Shown here: one piece after another, positions 17,637 through 27,126 of the stretch
Position numbering within the stretch: the first letter of the stretch is position 1
How the letters are laid out: each line of letters begins with the position of its first letter
From: Marinobacter lutaoensis
Lineage (GTDB): Bacteria > Pseudomonadota > Gammaproteobacteria > Pseudomonadales > Oleiphilaceae
Length of the DNA stretch: 64,000 bases
Reading direction: 5' to 3'
Assembly: GCF_001981305.1 (NCBI RefSeq)
Contig: NZ_MSCW01000008.1
Coordinates: 62,001 to 126,000 of the forward strand
The notes under the pieces: model-generated
What the model was told of the DNA's origin: nothing
The model's database searches: none
Seen by the model: only the letters and a program-made list of their open reading frames with translations
Made by a program: the position numbers and the translations under genes

Positions 17637-17650
17637 GTTGGGGGCGTCGC

Positions 17651-17673
17651 GCGGGCCCGATTGGGCCCTGCGC
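17651..17673. terminator. G+C-rich hairpin between convergent genes
   Basis: GGGCCC (17653-17658), loop GATT, GGGCCC (17663-17668), extended by GC/GC pairs on the outside. It lies between the peptidoglycan-binding-domain gene and ilvD, which converge. There is no T tract, so intrinsic termination is uncertain. Confidence 0.35.
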
Positions 17674-17684
17674 GGGCGCTCGCG

Positions 17685-19520
17685 TCAGTCCAGCTTGCTG
17701 AGATCCCGCACCGCGCCCTTGTCGGCGCTGGTGGCGAGCAGGGCGTAGGCCTTGAGGGCTGCGGATACCTTCCGCTTGCGCGGCTGTTCGGGTTTCCAGC
17801 CCTTGGCCTCACGTTCCTGGCGCCGACGGTCCAGCTCACCCTGATCGAGCAGGACGTTGATGGCCCGATTGGGAATGTCGATGCGAATGAGGTCGCCATT
17901 CTCGATCAGGCCGATTTCCCCGCCCGCCGCGGCTTCGGGGGAAACGTGGCCGATGGACAGGCCGGACGTGCCGCCGGAAAAACGGCCGTCGGTCAGCAGG
18001 GCGCAGGCCTTGCCCAGACCCTTGGACTTGAGATAGCTGGTCGGGTAGAGCATTTCTTGCATGCCGGGCCCGCCCCGGGGGCCTTCATAACGGATCACCA
18101 CCACCTCGCCGGGTTGTACCTCGTCGCCGAGAATGCCCGCAACGGCGGAGTCTTGGCTCTCGTAGACCCGGGCCTTTCCTTCGAACACATAGATACTTTC
18201 GTCCACCCCGGCGGTTTTCACCACGCAGCCGTTCCGGGCAATGTTGCCGTACAGCACCGCCAATCCCCCTTCGGAGGAGTACGCGTTGTCGAGGGAACGG
18301 ATGCAGCCGTTCTCCCGGTCGCCGTCCAGGCTCGGCCAGCGGGTGTTCTGGCTGAAGGCCGTCTGGGTCGGAATGCCGGCCGGGCCGGCCTTGTAGAACT
18401 CCACCACCTCCGGTGCCGGCGAACGCATGATGTCCCAGGCGTCCAGTGCCTCCTTCAGGGTGCTGCTGTGAACCGTGGGGACGTCGGTGTGCAGCAGGCC
18501 GGCGCGATCCAGCTCGCCGAGGATGCCCATGATGCCGCCTGCCCGGTGCACGTCTTCCATATGATATTTGGGGGAGTTGGGTGCCACCTTGCAGAGCTGG
18601 GGTACCCGGCGCGACAGATGGTCGATGTCGGCCAGGGTGAAGTCGACGCCGGCCTCCTGGGCCGCGGCCAGCAGGTGCAGGATGGTGTTGGTGGAGCCGC
18701 CCATGGCGATGTCCAGCGTCATGGCGTTCTCGAAGGCCCGTATCGAGGCAATGCTGCGGGGCAGGACGCGGGTGTCGTCTTGTTCGTAGTAGCGCCGCGC
18801 GTTTTCCACGATCTGGCGGCCGGCCCGGAGGAACAGCTGTTCCCGGTCGGCGTGGGTGGCCAGCAGCGAGCCGTTGCCGGGCAGCGACAGGCCGATGGCC
18901 TCGGTCAGGCAGTTCATCGAGTTGGCAGTGAACATCCCGGAGCAGGAGCCGCAGGTGGGGCAGGCACTGCGTTCATATTCCGCCACCTGCTCGTCGCTGG
19001 CGTTCGGGTCAGCGGCAATCACCATGGCGTCCACCAGGTCGAGCTTGTGCTCGGACAGCTTGGTCTTGCCCGCTTCCATCGGACCGCCGGATACGAATAC
19101 CGTTGGAATGTTCAGGCGCAGAGCCGCCATTAGCATGCCCGGCGTGATCTTGTCGCAGTTGGAGATGCACACCAGGGCGTCGGCACAGTGGGCATTCACC
19201 ATGTACTCCACCGAGTCGGCGATGATCTCGCGGGACGGCAGGGAGTACAGCATGCCGTCGTGTCCCATGGCGATGCCGTCGTCCACGGCAATGGTGTTGA
19301 ATTCCTTGGCCACGCCGCCGGCGGCCTCGATTTCGCGGCAGACCAGTTGCCCCAGGTCCTTTAGATGGACATGACCGGGTACGAACTGGGTAAAGGAGTT
19401 GGCCACCGCGATAATGGGCTTGCCGAAATCCTCGTTCTTCATACCGGTAGCGCGCCAGAGGGCGCGGGCACCAGCCATATTCCGGCCGGCAGTCGAAGTC
19501 CGCGAGCGATACTGAGGCAT
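17685..19520 (-). CDS. ilvD: Dihydroxy-acid dehydratase IlvD
   Basis: 611 residues, the usual enterobacterial-type IlvD length. Signatures are the Fe-S ligand regions [13 protein letters not shown] and [17 protein letters not shown], and the C-terminal [18 protein letters not shown]. It converts dihydroxy-isovalerate and dihydroxy-methylvalerate to the 2-keto acids in valine and isoleucine synthesis. It stands alone, divergent from the HDOD gene. Confidence 0.98.
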   Translation of the reverse strand: MPQYRSRTSTAGRNMAGARALWRATGMKNEDFGKPIIAVANSFTQFVPGHVHLKDLGQLVCREIEAAGGVAKEFNTIAVDDGIAMGHDGMLYSLPSREIIADSVEYMVNAHCADALVCISNCDKITPGMLMAALRLNIPTVFVSGGPMEAGKTKLSEHKLDLVDAMVIAADPNASDEQVAEYERSACPTCGSCSGMFTANSMNCLTEAIGLSLPGNGSLLATHADREQLFLRAGRQIVENARRYYEQDDTRVLPRSIASIRAFENAMTLDIAMGGSTNTILHLLAAAQEAGVDFTLADIDHLSRRVPQLCKVAPNSPKYHMEDVHRAGGIMGILGELDRAGLLHTDVPTVHSSTLKEALDAWDIMRSPAPEVVEFYKAGPAGIPTQTAFSQNTRWPSLDGDRENGCIRSLDNAYSSEGGLAVLYGNIARNGCVVKTAGVDESIYVFEGKARVYESQDSAVAGILGDEVQPGEVVVIRYEGPRGGPGMQEMLYPTSYLKSKGLGKACALLTDGRFSGGTSGLSIGHVSPEAAAGGEIGLIENGDLIRIDIPNRAINVLLDQGELDRRRQEREAKGWKPEQPRKRKVSAALKAYALLATSADKGAVRDLSKLD

Positions 19521-19689
19521 GGTCTTCGGTTCTCTCTCTTGCTGCTTGGGGGTTTCCTGACATCGGATGCAGGGAAGAGCATACCAGATTCGACTGCCGG
19601 CGCATGGTGTTTTCGCGGTCGGCCGTTACAATGACTAACAGAGGCATCCCGTGTGTTGCCGACCTGCCCACGTGTGAAGGAGTGTGCCC

Positions 19690-20940
19690 ATGTCTGGCCA
19701 GGAAAGTCTGTCCCTCCGTCGGTTGCGACAGTTCCAGCCACTCAATCGGTTGACGGACGAGCAGCTGGTGGTCCTGGCCAGTCGCGCCGAGCGCCGGACC
19801 CATGGGCCCGGCCAGCGGGTGGTGGAGAAAGGGGTGCGGGACGGTCTGGACTTCTTTCTGGTCAGTGGCGCCGTCGAGCTGCAGGCCCCGGACGGTCGCA
19901 AATCCGTGATCGAGGCCGACAGCGACAAGGCCCTGAACCCCATCGCCCGGCTGCAACCCAGAATGTACGATGTGGTGGCGATCCGGCCCTCGGAGTTTCT
20001 CGTGGTGGAGCAGGATGTGCTGAACCAGCTGCTGCGGGCTGCGCCGGTAACTCAGGAGGACGTGCATTCGGCTGACGGTCCGGCGGGTGACGAGGAGCAC
20101 CAGCTGCTGATGGAGTTCTACGCGGAGCTGCGTTCCAATCAGGTCAAGCTGCCAAGCATCCCCGACGTGGCCTGGAAGGTGCGGCGCGCCGTCGACCGGG
20201 AGGACTCCACCGCGGAGCAGGTGGCGACGGTGGTCTCCGCCGATCCGGCGATGGCCGCGAAACTGGTCCGCGCCTGCAACAGCCCCCTGTACCGGGGCTT
20301 CAGCGATGTCCGGAACGTGCAGGAGGCGGTGGTTCGTCTGGGCATGCGCACCACCCGGCAGCTGGTCGCGGTGTTTGCCATGCGGGAGATTTTCAAGACC
20401 CGCCAGGCGCTGCTGCAGTCGGAAATGGAGCGGTTGTGGCGTCACTCCCGTGAGGTCGCGGCGCTGTGCTGGGTGTTGGCGGACCAGGCCACCCGCATCA
20501 ATCCGGAGGAGGCGCTGCTGGCCGGCCTGCTGCACGACATTGGCGTGGTGCCGGTGCTGGTTCAGGCGGAGTACCACGGTGCCCTGTTTGCCAACGAGGC
20601 CAATCTCCAGCACGCCATTCGTGAGCTGCGGGCGGATGTGGGAACCGCCGTCCTGCAGAACTGGGCCTTCCCCGACGCCTTCGTGGATGCCGTCCGTCAT
20701 GCCGAGGACTGGCATTACGACAGCGGCGATACCGAGCCTGGCCTGGTGGATCTTGTCATTCTGGCGCAGATGCACGCCATGATCGGCTCGGGCCAGAACG
20801 GCGACCTGCCGCCGTTCGACCAGGTCCCCGCCTACCGCCGGCTGGGCGAGCTGGAGCTGAGCGCCTCGCGCAGTCTTCAGATACTCACGGAAGCTCGCGC
20901 CAAAGTGGATGAAGTCCAACAATTGCTGTCGATACGATGA
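19690..20940 (+). CDS. Cyclic-nucleotide-fold / HDOD domain protein
   Basis: 416 residues from the ATG at 19690, 7 bp after AAGGAG; an in-frame GTG two codons upstream is less well placed. Residues about 10-115 resemble a cNMP-binding fold (FQPLNRLTDEQLVVLA, GQRVVEKGVRDG, FFLVSGAVELQ). Residues about 150-340 are an HDOD domain (LPSIPDVAWKVRRAV, LVRACNSPLYRG, AVVRLGMRTTRQLV, LLAGLLHDIGVVPVL). HDOD proteins are signalling outputs lacking the HD phosphohydrolase set. It is coupled by a 4-bp overlap to the LON-domain gene. Confidence 0.88.
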   Translation: MSGQESLSLRRLRQFQPLNRLTDEQLVVLASRAERRTHGPGQRVVEKGVRDGLDFFLVSGAVELQAPDGRKSVIEADSDKALNPIARLQPRMYDVVAIRPSEFLVVEQDVLNQLLRAAPVTQEDVHSADGPAGDEEHQLLMEFYAELRSNQVKLPSIPDVAWKVRRAVDREDSTAEQVATVVSADPAMAAKLVRACNSPLYRGFSDVRNVQEAVVRLGMRTTRQLVAVFAMREIFKTRQALLQSEMERLWRHSREVAALCWVLADQATRINPEEALLAGLLHDIGVVPVLVQAEYHGALFANEANLQHAIRELRADVGTAVLQNWAFPDAFVDAVRHAEDWHYDSGDTEPGLVDLVILAQMHAMIGSGQNGDLPPFDQVPAYRRLGELELSASRSLQILTEARAKVDEVQQLLSIR

Positions 20941-21533
20941 TCTCCATTCCCGACCACGGCATTCCCCTGTTCCCCCTCAATTCCGTCATCCTTCCCCGGG
21001 GCCGGATTCCGCTGCAGCTGTTCGAGCCCCGTTACATTGACATGCTGTCCCGTTGTCTCAAGGCGTGCCACGGGTTCGTGGTGGTGTTGTTGCGGGAAGG
21101 TGAGGAAACCGGACGTCACGTTCATTTCCACGACCTGGGCACGTATGTCCACATCGTCGATTTCCAGCAACTGAACACCGGCCTGCTAGGCATTACCGTG
21201 GAAGGCGAGGCTAAGGTCCAGGTGATTCGCCACTGGCAGCAGCCGGATGGACTCTATGTCGGTGACCTGCAACGGTTGGCGGAGGAAACCCGCAGCGAGG
21301 TGCCGGAACAGTTCGGCGAGCTGCCGTCGGTGTTGCATTCCCTGTGCCGGCACCCGGTGGTGCGCGAACTGGATATGGATGTGGACTACGACGATGCCCG
21401 GGAGGTGGGATGGCGGCTGGTGGAGCTGCTGCCCCTGGATAAACAGGAAAAACTGAGGTTGATGGCTCTGCAGGATCCGCTGGAGCGTCTCGGTCGCCTG
21501 CAGGCGCTGATCACGACTCTGGAAGGGGGATGA
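20937..21533 (+). CDS. LON substrate-binding domain protein (no protease domain)
   Basis: 198 residues, a stand-alone LON N-terminal domain: IPLFPLNSVILPRGRIPLQLFEPRY at the start, GFVVVLLREGEE, then TGLLGITVEGEAKVQV. There is no AAA or Ser-Lys protease domain. It starts in the ATGA overlap with the HDOD gene, implying coupled translation and perhaps related function. Its last 23 bp overlap the convergent DedA-PAP2 gene. Confidence 0.9.
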   Translation: MISIPDHGIPLFPLNSVILPRGRIPLQLFEPRYIDMLSRCLKACHGFVVVLLREGEETGRHVHFHDLGTYVHIVDFQQLNTGLLGITVEGEAKVQVIRHWQQPDGLYVGDLQRLAEETRSEVPEQFGELPSVLHSLCRHPVVRELDMDVDYDDAREVGWRLVELLPLDKQEKLRLMALQDPLERLGRLQALITTLEGG

Positions 21534-22992
21534 CCTTGCCCGCCGGCGTCAGCGAATAAGCCGCCCGGGCATCCGGCCACTGCTGGTGGAGGTAGGCCGT
21601 GGTGAACGTCAGCCACAGCAGGAAGGCCAGCCAGGTCAGGCTGTCGACCGAGAGCGGCACCCGGTCGTAGCGGCTGAAGCTGGCGCGTACCAAACCCGTG
21701 ATGGCGAGTCCGAGCAGGACGCCTCCCGCGACATCGGTGAACCAGTGCACCCCGAGGTACAGACGGCTGACGGCCACCGGCACCAGGGGCAGCGACAGCG
21801 CGACATAGGTTTGCCACCGCCGCCGGTGCCGGGTTTCGGCGGCGATGAACGCGGCCAGCAGGGTGGTGAAGACGGTGATGCCGGCGGCATGGCCGCTGGG
21901 AAAGGCGCCGGAGGCGGGAGGCTGGAATACAAGGTCGGGGCGGGCAACCCCGAGGGTCGATTTCAGCAGTGACACCAGGCCCAGGGTAAGCAGGGTCGCC
22001 AGCAGGATGTGAACGGCGGCCGCGTAGTACCCCCGGAACGCCAGCACCAGGATGGCCAGCCCGGCGGCACAGACCAGAACGGGCGGGTCACCCAGCAGGG
22101 TGAAGGCGATCGCCGGACCGTCCAGCAGCGGTTGGCGGAGTTGCTGGAACCAGGACAGCACCGCCTGGTTGAATTCGTCCAGAATGCCGTTGACGGCCAG
22201 CTGCCCCCAAATCAGGAACAGACCGGACGCGGTTGCCGCCAGCAGCAGCGAGGCCAACGGGAACTCCCCCGCCCGTGCCGGCCGGTCGTTGGTGTACAGT
22301 CGCCAGAACCGGTGCCCGGCCCCGTAGCGTGCCATCCGCTGCTCGAACCAGCGGTAGACCCGGCTGCCTTCGCCCAGCCCCAGCTGGATGCGGGACAAGA
22401 TGAAATAGACGACACCCAGGCCCGCCAGGCTGATGCCTATGACTGCGTAAAAGTGCGCCGGTGGCCTAAGCCCGCTGTCCAGGGCACTGCCCACCATGAA
22501 TCCCGGCACAACGTAGACCGGTGCCCAGGCCACGGCCGAACTGATGTTGAAAGCCAGGAATCGGCGCCAGGGCATCCACAGGGCTCCGGCCACCAGAGGG
22601 ATCACCGGTCGCACCGGACCGACGAAACGGCCGATAACCACGCTCTTGCCACCGTGGCGATGGAAAAAGCGTTCACCCTTGGCGATTAGGGTGGGGTATC
22701 GGCTCAGGGGCCAGACCGAGGTCAGCCGGCCCTGCAGCAGGCGGCCGAGGGCAAAACTGAGGGTGTCGCCGGCCACTGCACCCAGGCCGGCCCAGACCAA
22801 AGCCTCGGACAACGGCATGCCGGTTTTGCCCGCCAGGGCCGCCACCGCGAACAGGATCGCCACGCCCGGCACCAGGATGCCGGCGATCGCCAGGGACTCG
22901 ACGAAGGCCGTGGCGAACAGCGCGGCCGCCAGCCATCCAGGGGCGCCGGACAGCCAGGCAATAAGGTTTGTCAGCCAGGGACTGCCAGTCAT
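21511..22992 (-). CDS. DedA (VTT) domain fused to a PAP2 phosphatase
   Basis: 493 residues. The N-terminal half (about 15-200) is a DedA/VTT membrane domain: E32 in the first helix region and the GRFVGPVR motif (121-128) followed by PLVAG. The C-terminal half is a PAP2 lipid phosphatase with all three motifs: KSTLGVARP (344-352), PSGHA (365-369) and SRLYLGVHWFTD (409-420). DedA proteins of the UptA type flip undecaprenyl phosphate and PAP2 enzymes such as PgpB dephosphorylate undecaprenyl pyrophosphate, so the fusion could do both recycling steps. That role is inferred. It is third in a leftward operon, overlapping the GGSEF gene by 4 bp. Confidence 0.92.
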   Translation of the reverse strand: MTGSPWLTNLIAWLSGAPGWLAAALFATAFVESLAIAGILVPGVAILFAVAALAGKTGMPLSEALVWAGLGAVAGDTLSFALGRLLQGRLTSVWPLSRYPTLIAKGERFFHRHGGKSVVIGRFVGPVRPVIPLVAGALWMPWRRFLAFNISSAVAWAPVYVVPGFMVGSALDSGLRPPAHFYAVIGISLAGLGVVYFILSRIQLGLGEGSRVYRWFEQRMARYGAGHRFWRLYTNDRPARAGEFPLASLLLAATASGLFLIWGQLAVNGILDEFNQAVLSWFQQLRQPLLDGPAIAFTLLGDPPVLVCAAGLAILVLAFRGYYAAAVHILLATLLTLGLVSLLKSTLGVARPDLVFQPPASGAFPSGHAAGITVFTTLLAAFIAAETRHRRRWQTYVALSLPLVPVAVSRLYLGVHWFTDVAGGVLLGLAITGLVRASFSRYDRVPLSVDSLTWLAFLLWLTFTTAYLHQQWPDARAAYSLTPAGKVIPLPES

Positions 22993-23987
22993 GCCTCGAC
23001 GGATGCTCCCGGGCTGAACCAGACCGAGTTGCCGCCGTGTTTGCGGGCCTCGAGCATGGCCTGGAGCGCGCGCTTGCGCAGGGTATCGGTTCGGGTGTCG
23101 CCGTTGCCCCGGGTGGTGCAGCCGAGGCTGACACTGACCTTGTTAACCACCGGCCAGTCATGTTCGGCGATGGTCCGGCGGATGCGTTCGGCAATGACCC
23201 GGACCCCTTCCTCCGGGGTAAAGGGCAGGATGAGAAAGAACTCCGAGCCCCCCAGCGCATAGAGGGTATCGCCGGCACGGATCACGCCGAACAGGTGCCG
23301 GGTCATGGCTTGCACCAATCCCTGCAGGCCGGGTTCGCCGTGCAGGCCCTTGACTTCTTCCACGTAGTCGATGCCCAGGTGAATCACCGACAGCGGATGG
23401 CCGGTGGCGATGGAGCGGCTGATTTCCTTCTGCAGGGTTTCGTCCAAAAACCGGGCATTGTGGGCGCCCGTGACCGGGTCGGTGATCGCCAGGTCCTCGG
23501 CGGACTGGGCCATGTGGTCATAATGCCACGTGTAGAGCGCGGTAACTGCCAGCAGCGCAATCAGGCCGGACAGGGTGATCAGGGCGTCGGTGCTGTCGAG
23601 CTGCAGAAACAGGGTGACGGCGAGGGCGGCCAGCAGCAGGCAGGAGAGGGCGAGCCCCTGGCGCAGGGGCAGGATCAGCAGGTTCAGCACCAGCAGGGGC
23701 ATGGTCCAGTGGCTGATGCCGGGGCCATGCATGGTGATCTGGGCGGTCAGCAGGCCGCTGCTGAGTCCGGTGAGGATCACCAGATGCCCCGGGGCGGACA
23801 GCTGGTGCCGGCGGCACGCCACCGTGTAGGCAATGCCGGCCAGGGTCAGGACCGCCATGCCGGCCGCCAGATAGAACAGGTCGTAGAAGCCGTATCTCAG
23901 GTTCTGCACCGCCAGAGCGGCAATGAACAGGGTCGCCAGCAGGTAGCCGATGCCATGGGTCCAGGTTCGCAGGCGCGTTTCAGTCAT
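22989..23987 (-). CDS. Membrane GGDEF-domain protein with altered active site (GGSEF)
   Basis: 332 residues. About five or six N-terminal membrane helices (residues 12-155) lead to a GGDEF domain starting at LAITDPVTGAHNARFLDE (166-183). The signature reads GGSEF (246-250), replacing the metal-binding third acidic residue by Ser, so cyclase activity is doubtful. The I-site RAGD (237-240) sits the standard five residues upstream, so c-di-GMP binding is likely kept. It overlaps the next degenerate GGDEF gene upstream by 4 bp and the DedA-PAP2 gene downstream by 4 bp. Confidence 0.9.
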   Translation of the reverse strand: MTETRLRTWTHGIGYLLATLFIAALAVQNLRYGFYDLFYLAAGMAVLTLAGIAYTVACRRHQLSAPGHLVILTGLSSGLLTAQITMHGPGISHWTMPLLVLNLLILPLRQGLALSCLLLAALAVTLFLQLDSTDALITLSGLIALLAVTALYTWHYDHMAQSAEDLAITDPVTGAHNARFLDETLQKEISRSIATGHPLSVIHLGIDYVEEVKGLHGEPGLQGLVQAMTRHLFGVIRAGDTLYALGGSEFFLILPFTPEEGVRVIAERIRRTIAEHDWPVVNKVSVSLGCTTRGNGDTRTDTLRKRALQAMLEARKHGGNSVWFSPGASVEA

Positions 23988-24997
23988 GGCGAGGGTGTCT
24001 CCGGCTGCGGCGGCGTTTTGGTGGGATGAGTCCAGGCGCTGTAGGACTGGGTACGGTTGCCTCCCTGTTGCTGGGCCCGGCGCAGGGCGTGCGCCGCGCT
24101 TTGCTGGAGGCTGTTGGCGTCGTCGCCGATGTTGAGCCCGGCGACTCCGGCGCTGACCGTCAGCTTGAGGTCATGGGAGGCCAGCAGGGTCATCAGCCCG
24201 GTCCGGATGCCTTCCGCCCGGACCACGGCCTCACTGGTGGCGATGCCGGGGAGAATCACCAGAAACTGGAGGTCCGCCACCCGGTAATAGGTGTCGAAGT
24301 CCCGGAGCTGAGAATGCAGGTAGCGGCCCACCCGGGGCAGAATGGAGCGGATGTCCTCGTCCGGCTCCTGGTCGCTGAGGTGGGCGTCCAGGCCGATCAT
24401 CAGGACCGACATGTCCGTACCTTCCCGCTCGCTGCGCTGGATTTCCTTGTGCAGGTCGGCGGACAGGTACTCGCGGCTGGCGGCCTGGGTCAGCTCGTCG
24501 GTGCGACGCAGGGGGGCCAGTTGCCGGCTTTTGTATTCCCGCAGGAACACCAGCAGCCCGGACAGCAGCAGGGTCAGCAGGAAGGCACTGGTGATCTGGT
24601 GCCGTTCCGGCAGCGGTCCGGACCACTGGATACCGGTCAGCGCCAGGACACAGAGAGCCAGGGACAACAGTGATGCGACGGCGAGGGGGAACAGGGCAAA
24701 GGCCACCAGCGGCAGCGCGTACAGCCAGTGTCCCAAGGCCCAGGGGCCGAGCCGGAGGCTGGCAATCACCAGCAACGCCAGGACCAAGAAGAACAACCTC
24801 TGGACCAGGGGCCACGGCGGCTGTTGCCGGCGCTGGTGGAAGGCCGGGTCACAGAGAATCAGGCCCGCGCCCGCGGCGGCCGCGGCCGAAGCCATGGGCT
24901 GACCGAACAGGGCGCTGAGCACGGTGATGGCAAGCAGCGCCAGGAAACCGACGCGTGACAGTTTGTTCAACAGGAACTTCTCGGCCGTCTGGGCCAT
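23984..24997 (-). CDS. Membrane protein with strongly degenerate GGDEF domain
   Basis: 337 residues from the ATG at 24997 (GGAAGGA just upstream); the frame is open farther but without a ribosome site. Hydrophobic helices occupy about 15-152. A GGDEF-like domain begins at RRTDELTQAASREYLSADL (164-182). At the signature position it reads ADLQF (241-245), so it should be unable to make c-di-GMP. The I-site motif RDFD (232-235) is at the normal five-residue spacing. A proline-rich tail ends the protein. It is first of a three-gene operon with the GGSEF protein and DedA-PAP2. Confidence 0.88.
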   Translation of the reverse strand: MAQTAEKFLLNKLSRVGFLALLAITVLSALFGQPMASAAAAAGAGLILCDPAFHQRRQQPPWPLVQRLFFLVLALLVIASLRLGPWALGHWLYALPLVAFALFPLAVASLLSLALCVLALTGIQWSGPLPERHQITSAFLLTLLLSGLLVFLREYKSRQLAPLRRTDELTQAASREYLSADLHKEIQRSEREGTDMSVLMIGLDAHLSDQEPDEDIRSILPRVGRYLHSQLRDFDTYYRVADLQFLVILPGIATSEAVVRAEGIRTGLMTLLASHDLKLTVSAGVAGLNIGDDANSLQQSAAHALRRAQQQGGNRTQSYSAWTHPTKTPPQPETPSP

Positions 24998-25027
24998 GGC
25001 GTGTCCTTCCTTTCCCGGCGCATCCGT

Positions 25028-25058
25028 TTGAGTATGACCTATCGCGCAGCGGTATAAT
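25028..25058 (+). promoter_or_regulatory. Candidate promoter for proA
   Basis: A perfect TATAAT (25053-25058) lies about 85 bp before the proA ATG. TTGAGT (25028-25033) is the best -35 but gives a long 19-bp spacer. The 145-bp gap separates proA from the divergent GGDEF-like operon. Confidence 0.4.
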
Positions 25059-25142
25059 AATCGTTTGGGGTGCGTACTTGAAACGGGAAGGGTAAAGTGA
25101 GCACCCTGCACGTGACGACATCAGCATGAACAAGGTAACCGG

Positions 25143-26402
25143 ATGGACGATATAGCAGCTTACATGGCCGACGTCGGCCAACAGGCCCGCCGGGCCGCGG
25201 CCCAGGTGGCGCGCTCGACCACCGCCACGCGCAACCGGGCGCTGCTGGCGACGGCGGAGGTCCTGGATGCCAGTCGCAAGGAGCTGGCGATGGCCAACGC
25301 CAAGGACCTGGAAAAAGGACGCGAGAATGGCCTGGACGCAGCCATGCTGGACCGCCTGGAACTGACCCCCGCCCGCATCGACACCATGATCGAGGGGTTG
25401 CGCCAGGTGGCCGCCCTGCCGGACCCGATCGGCGAGATCACCGACATGACCTACCGCCCCTCCGGCATTCAGGTCGGTAAGATGCGGGTACCGCTGGGGG
25501 TCATCGGCATCATTTACGAGTCCCGCCCGAACGTGACCGTGGAGGCGGCCAGCCTGTGTCTGAAGGCGGGGAATGCCACCATCCTGAGGGGCGGTTCGGA
25601 GGCCATCCACTCGAACCAGGCGATTGCCCGTTGCTTGGTGCAGGGGCTGGCCGAGGCGGGCCTGCCCGAGACCGCGGTGCAGGTGGTGAAAACCACCGAT
25701 CGTGCCGCCGTGGGGGCTCTGATCGCCATGCCGGAGTATGTGGACGTCATCGTGCCCCGGGGTGGCAAGGGGTTGATCGAGCGCATCAGCCGGGAGGCGC
25801 GGGTGCCGGTGATCAAACATCTGGACGGTGTCTGCCACGTCTACATCGACAGTCACGCCGACCCGGAAAAAGCACTGAAGGTGGCGGTCAACGCCAAGAC
25901 CCAGCGCTACGGTACCTGTAACACCATGGAGACCCTGCTGGTGGACCGGGACATCGCCGAGGATATCCTGCCGCTGCTGGCGTCCGCGTTCGAGGAAAAA
26001 GGCGTGGAGCTGCGCGGCTGCCCCGCCACCCGGGCCATCGTGCCCTCGGCTCTGGAAGCGACCGAGGCGGACTGGCACGCCGAGTACCTGGCGCCGATCC
26101 TGGCGGTGCGGGTGGTGGATGGACTGGACGGTGCCATCGAGCACATCAACCGCTACAGCTCCCGGCATACCGACAGCATCATCACGGAGAACTACACCCG
26201 GGCCCGGCGTTTCCTGACCGAGGTGGATTCCAGTTCGGTGATGGTCAACGCCTCCACCCGGTTCGCGGACGGCTTCGAGTACGGCCTCGGGGCCGAGATC
26301 GGTATTTCCACCGACAAGATCCACGCACGGGGGCCGGTGGGCCTGGAAGGGCTCACCTCCCAGAAGTACGTGGTGTTTGGTGACGGCCACATCCGTACCT
26401 GA
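25143..26402 (+). CDS. proA: Glutamate-5-semialdehyde dehydrogenase ProA
   Basis: 419 residues, normal ProA length. Typical segments are [16 protein letters not shown] near residue 120, [15 protein letters not shown], and the catalytic Cys in [13 protein letters not shown]. The C-terminus has [18 protein letters not shown] and [13 protein letters not shown]. It reduces gamma-glutamyl phosphate to glutamate-5-semialdehyde in proline synthesis. It begins the run proA-nadD-rsfS-rlmH, a conserved order in Pseudomonas relatives. An upstream ATG at 25125 region has no ribosome site; 25143 is the natural start. Confidence 0.98.
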   Translation: MDDIAAYMADVGQQARRAAAQVARSTTATRNRALLATAEVLDASRKELAMANAKDLEKGRENGLDAAMLDRLELTPARIDTMIEGLRQVAALPDPIGEITDMTYRPSGIQVGKMRVPLGVIGIIYESRPNVTVEAASLCLKAGNATILRGGSEAIHSNQAIARCLVQGLAEAGLPETAVQVVKTTDRAAVGALIAMPEYVDVIVPRGGKGLIERISREARVPVIKHLDGVCHVYIDSHADPEKALKVAVNAKTQRYGTCNTMETLLVDRDIAEDILPLLASAFEEKGVELRGCPATRAIVPSALEATEADWHAEYLAPILAVRVVDGLDGAIEHINRYSSRHTDSIITENYTRARRFLTEVDSSSVMVNASTRFADGFEYGLGAEIGISTDKIHARGPVGLEGLTSQKYVVFGDGHIRT

Positions 26403-26407
26403 CCACC

Positions 26408-27058
26408 ATGCATGTGATTTACGGCGGTACCTTCGACCCGGTGCACCATGGCCATCTGCGGCTGGCCATCGAGCTGTGTGACCGCCTCGGTGTGGATCGG
26501 GTCCATTTGCTGCCCTGCCACATCCCGCCGCATCGGGGGGACACCGGCGCCAGCGCCGCGCAGCGGTTGCGGCTGCTGTCGCTGGCGGTGGCGGGAGAGC
26601 CCCGGTTGGTGGTCGACGACCGCGAGCTGCGGCGTGGTGGCGCCTCCTACACCGCCGACACGCTGCGGCATCTGCGTCGGGAACTGGGGCCCGAGACGCC
26701 GCTGGCCATGGTGGTGGGAACCGACGCTTTCGCCGGTTTCTACCGCTGGCGGGAGTGGGTCGAGATTCCGGCGCTGGCGCACATTGTGGTGGTGCGTCGG
26801 CCCGGCCCCGGGCTGACGCCGGATTCGGCTCCGGCTCGCCTGCTGGCCGAACGCCGGGTCGGCAGCCCGCAGGCGTTGCACGAGGTGCCTGCGGGCCGCA
26901 TTCTGGAACTGAACCCACCCTGGCTGGACATCTCGGCGACCGGTATCCGGGAGCGGATCGCCGCGGGCCGCTCACCCCGCTACCTGCTGCCGGACGCAGT
27001 CTGGTCGGAAATTCGTCAACTGGGATTGTACGGTGCCTGCCCCGAGGGGAACTTTTAA
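26408..27058 (+). CDS. nadD: Nicotinate-nucleotide adenylyltransferase NadD
   Basis: 216 residues, nucleotidyltransferase fold: GGTFDPVHHGHLRLA at the start with the (H/T)xGH catalytic site, VGTDAFAGFYRWREW, and the late ISATGIRERIAAG motif (family ISSTxIR). It adenylates nicotinate mononucleotide to deamido-NAD. It lies 5 bp after proA. Confidence 0.97.
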   Translation: MHVIYGGTFDPVHHGHLRLAIELCDRLGVDRVHLLPCHIPPHRGDTGASAAQRLRLLSLAVAGEPRLVVDDRELRRGGASYTADTLRHLRRELGPETPLAMVVGTDAFAGFYRWREWVEIPALAHIVVVRRPGPGLTPDSAPARLLAERRVGSPQALHEVPAGRILELNPPWLDISATGIRERIAAGRSPRYLLPDAVWSEIRQLGLYGACPEGNF

Positions 27059-27126
27059 GGTACAATCGCGTCTTGTTATCACTCATCGGGCGGCCATCGG
27101 GCCAGGGCCCGGTCAACAGGGGCACT

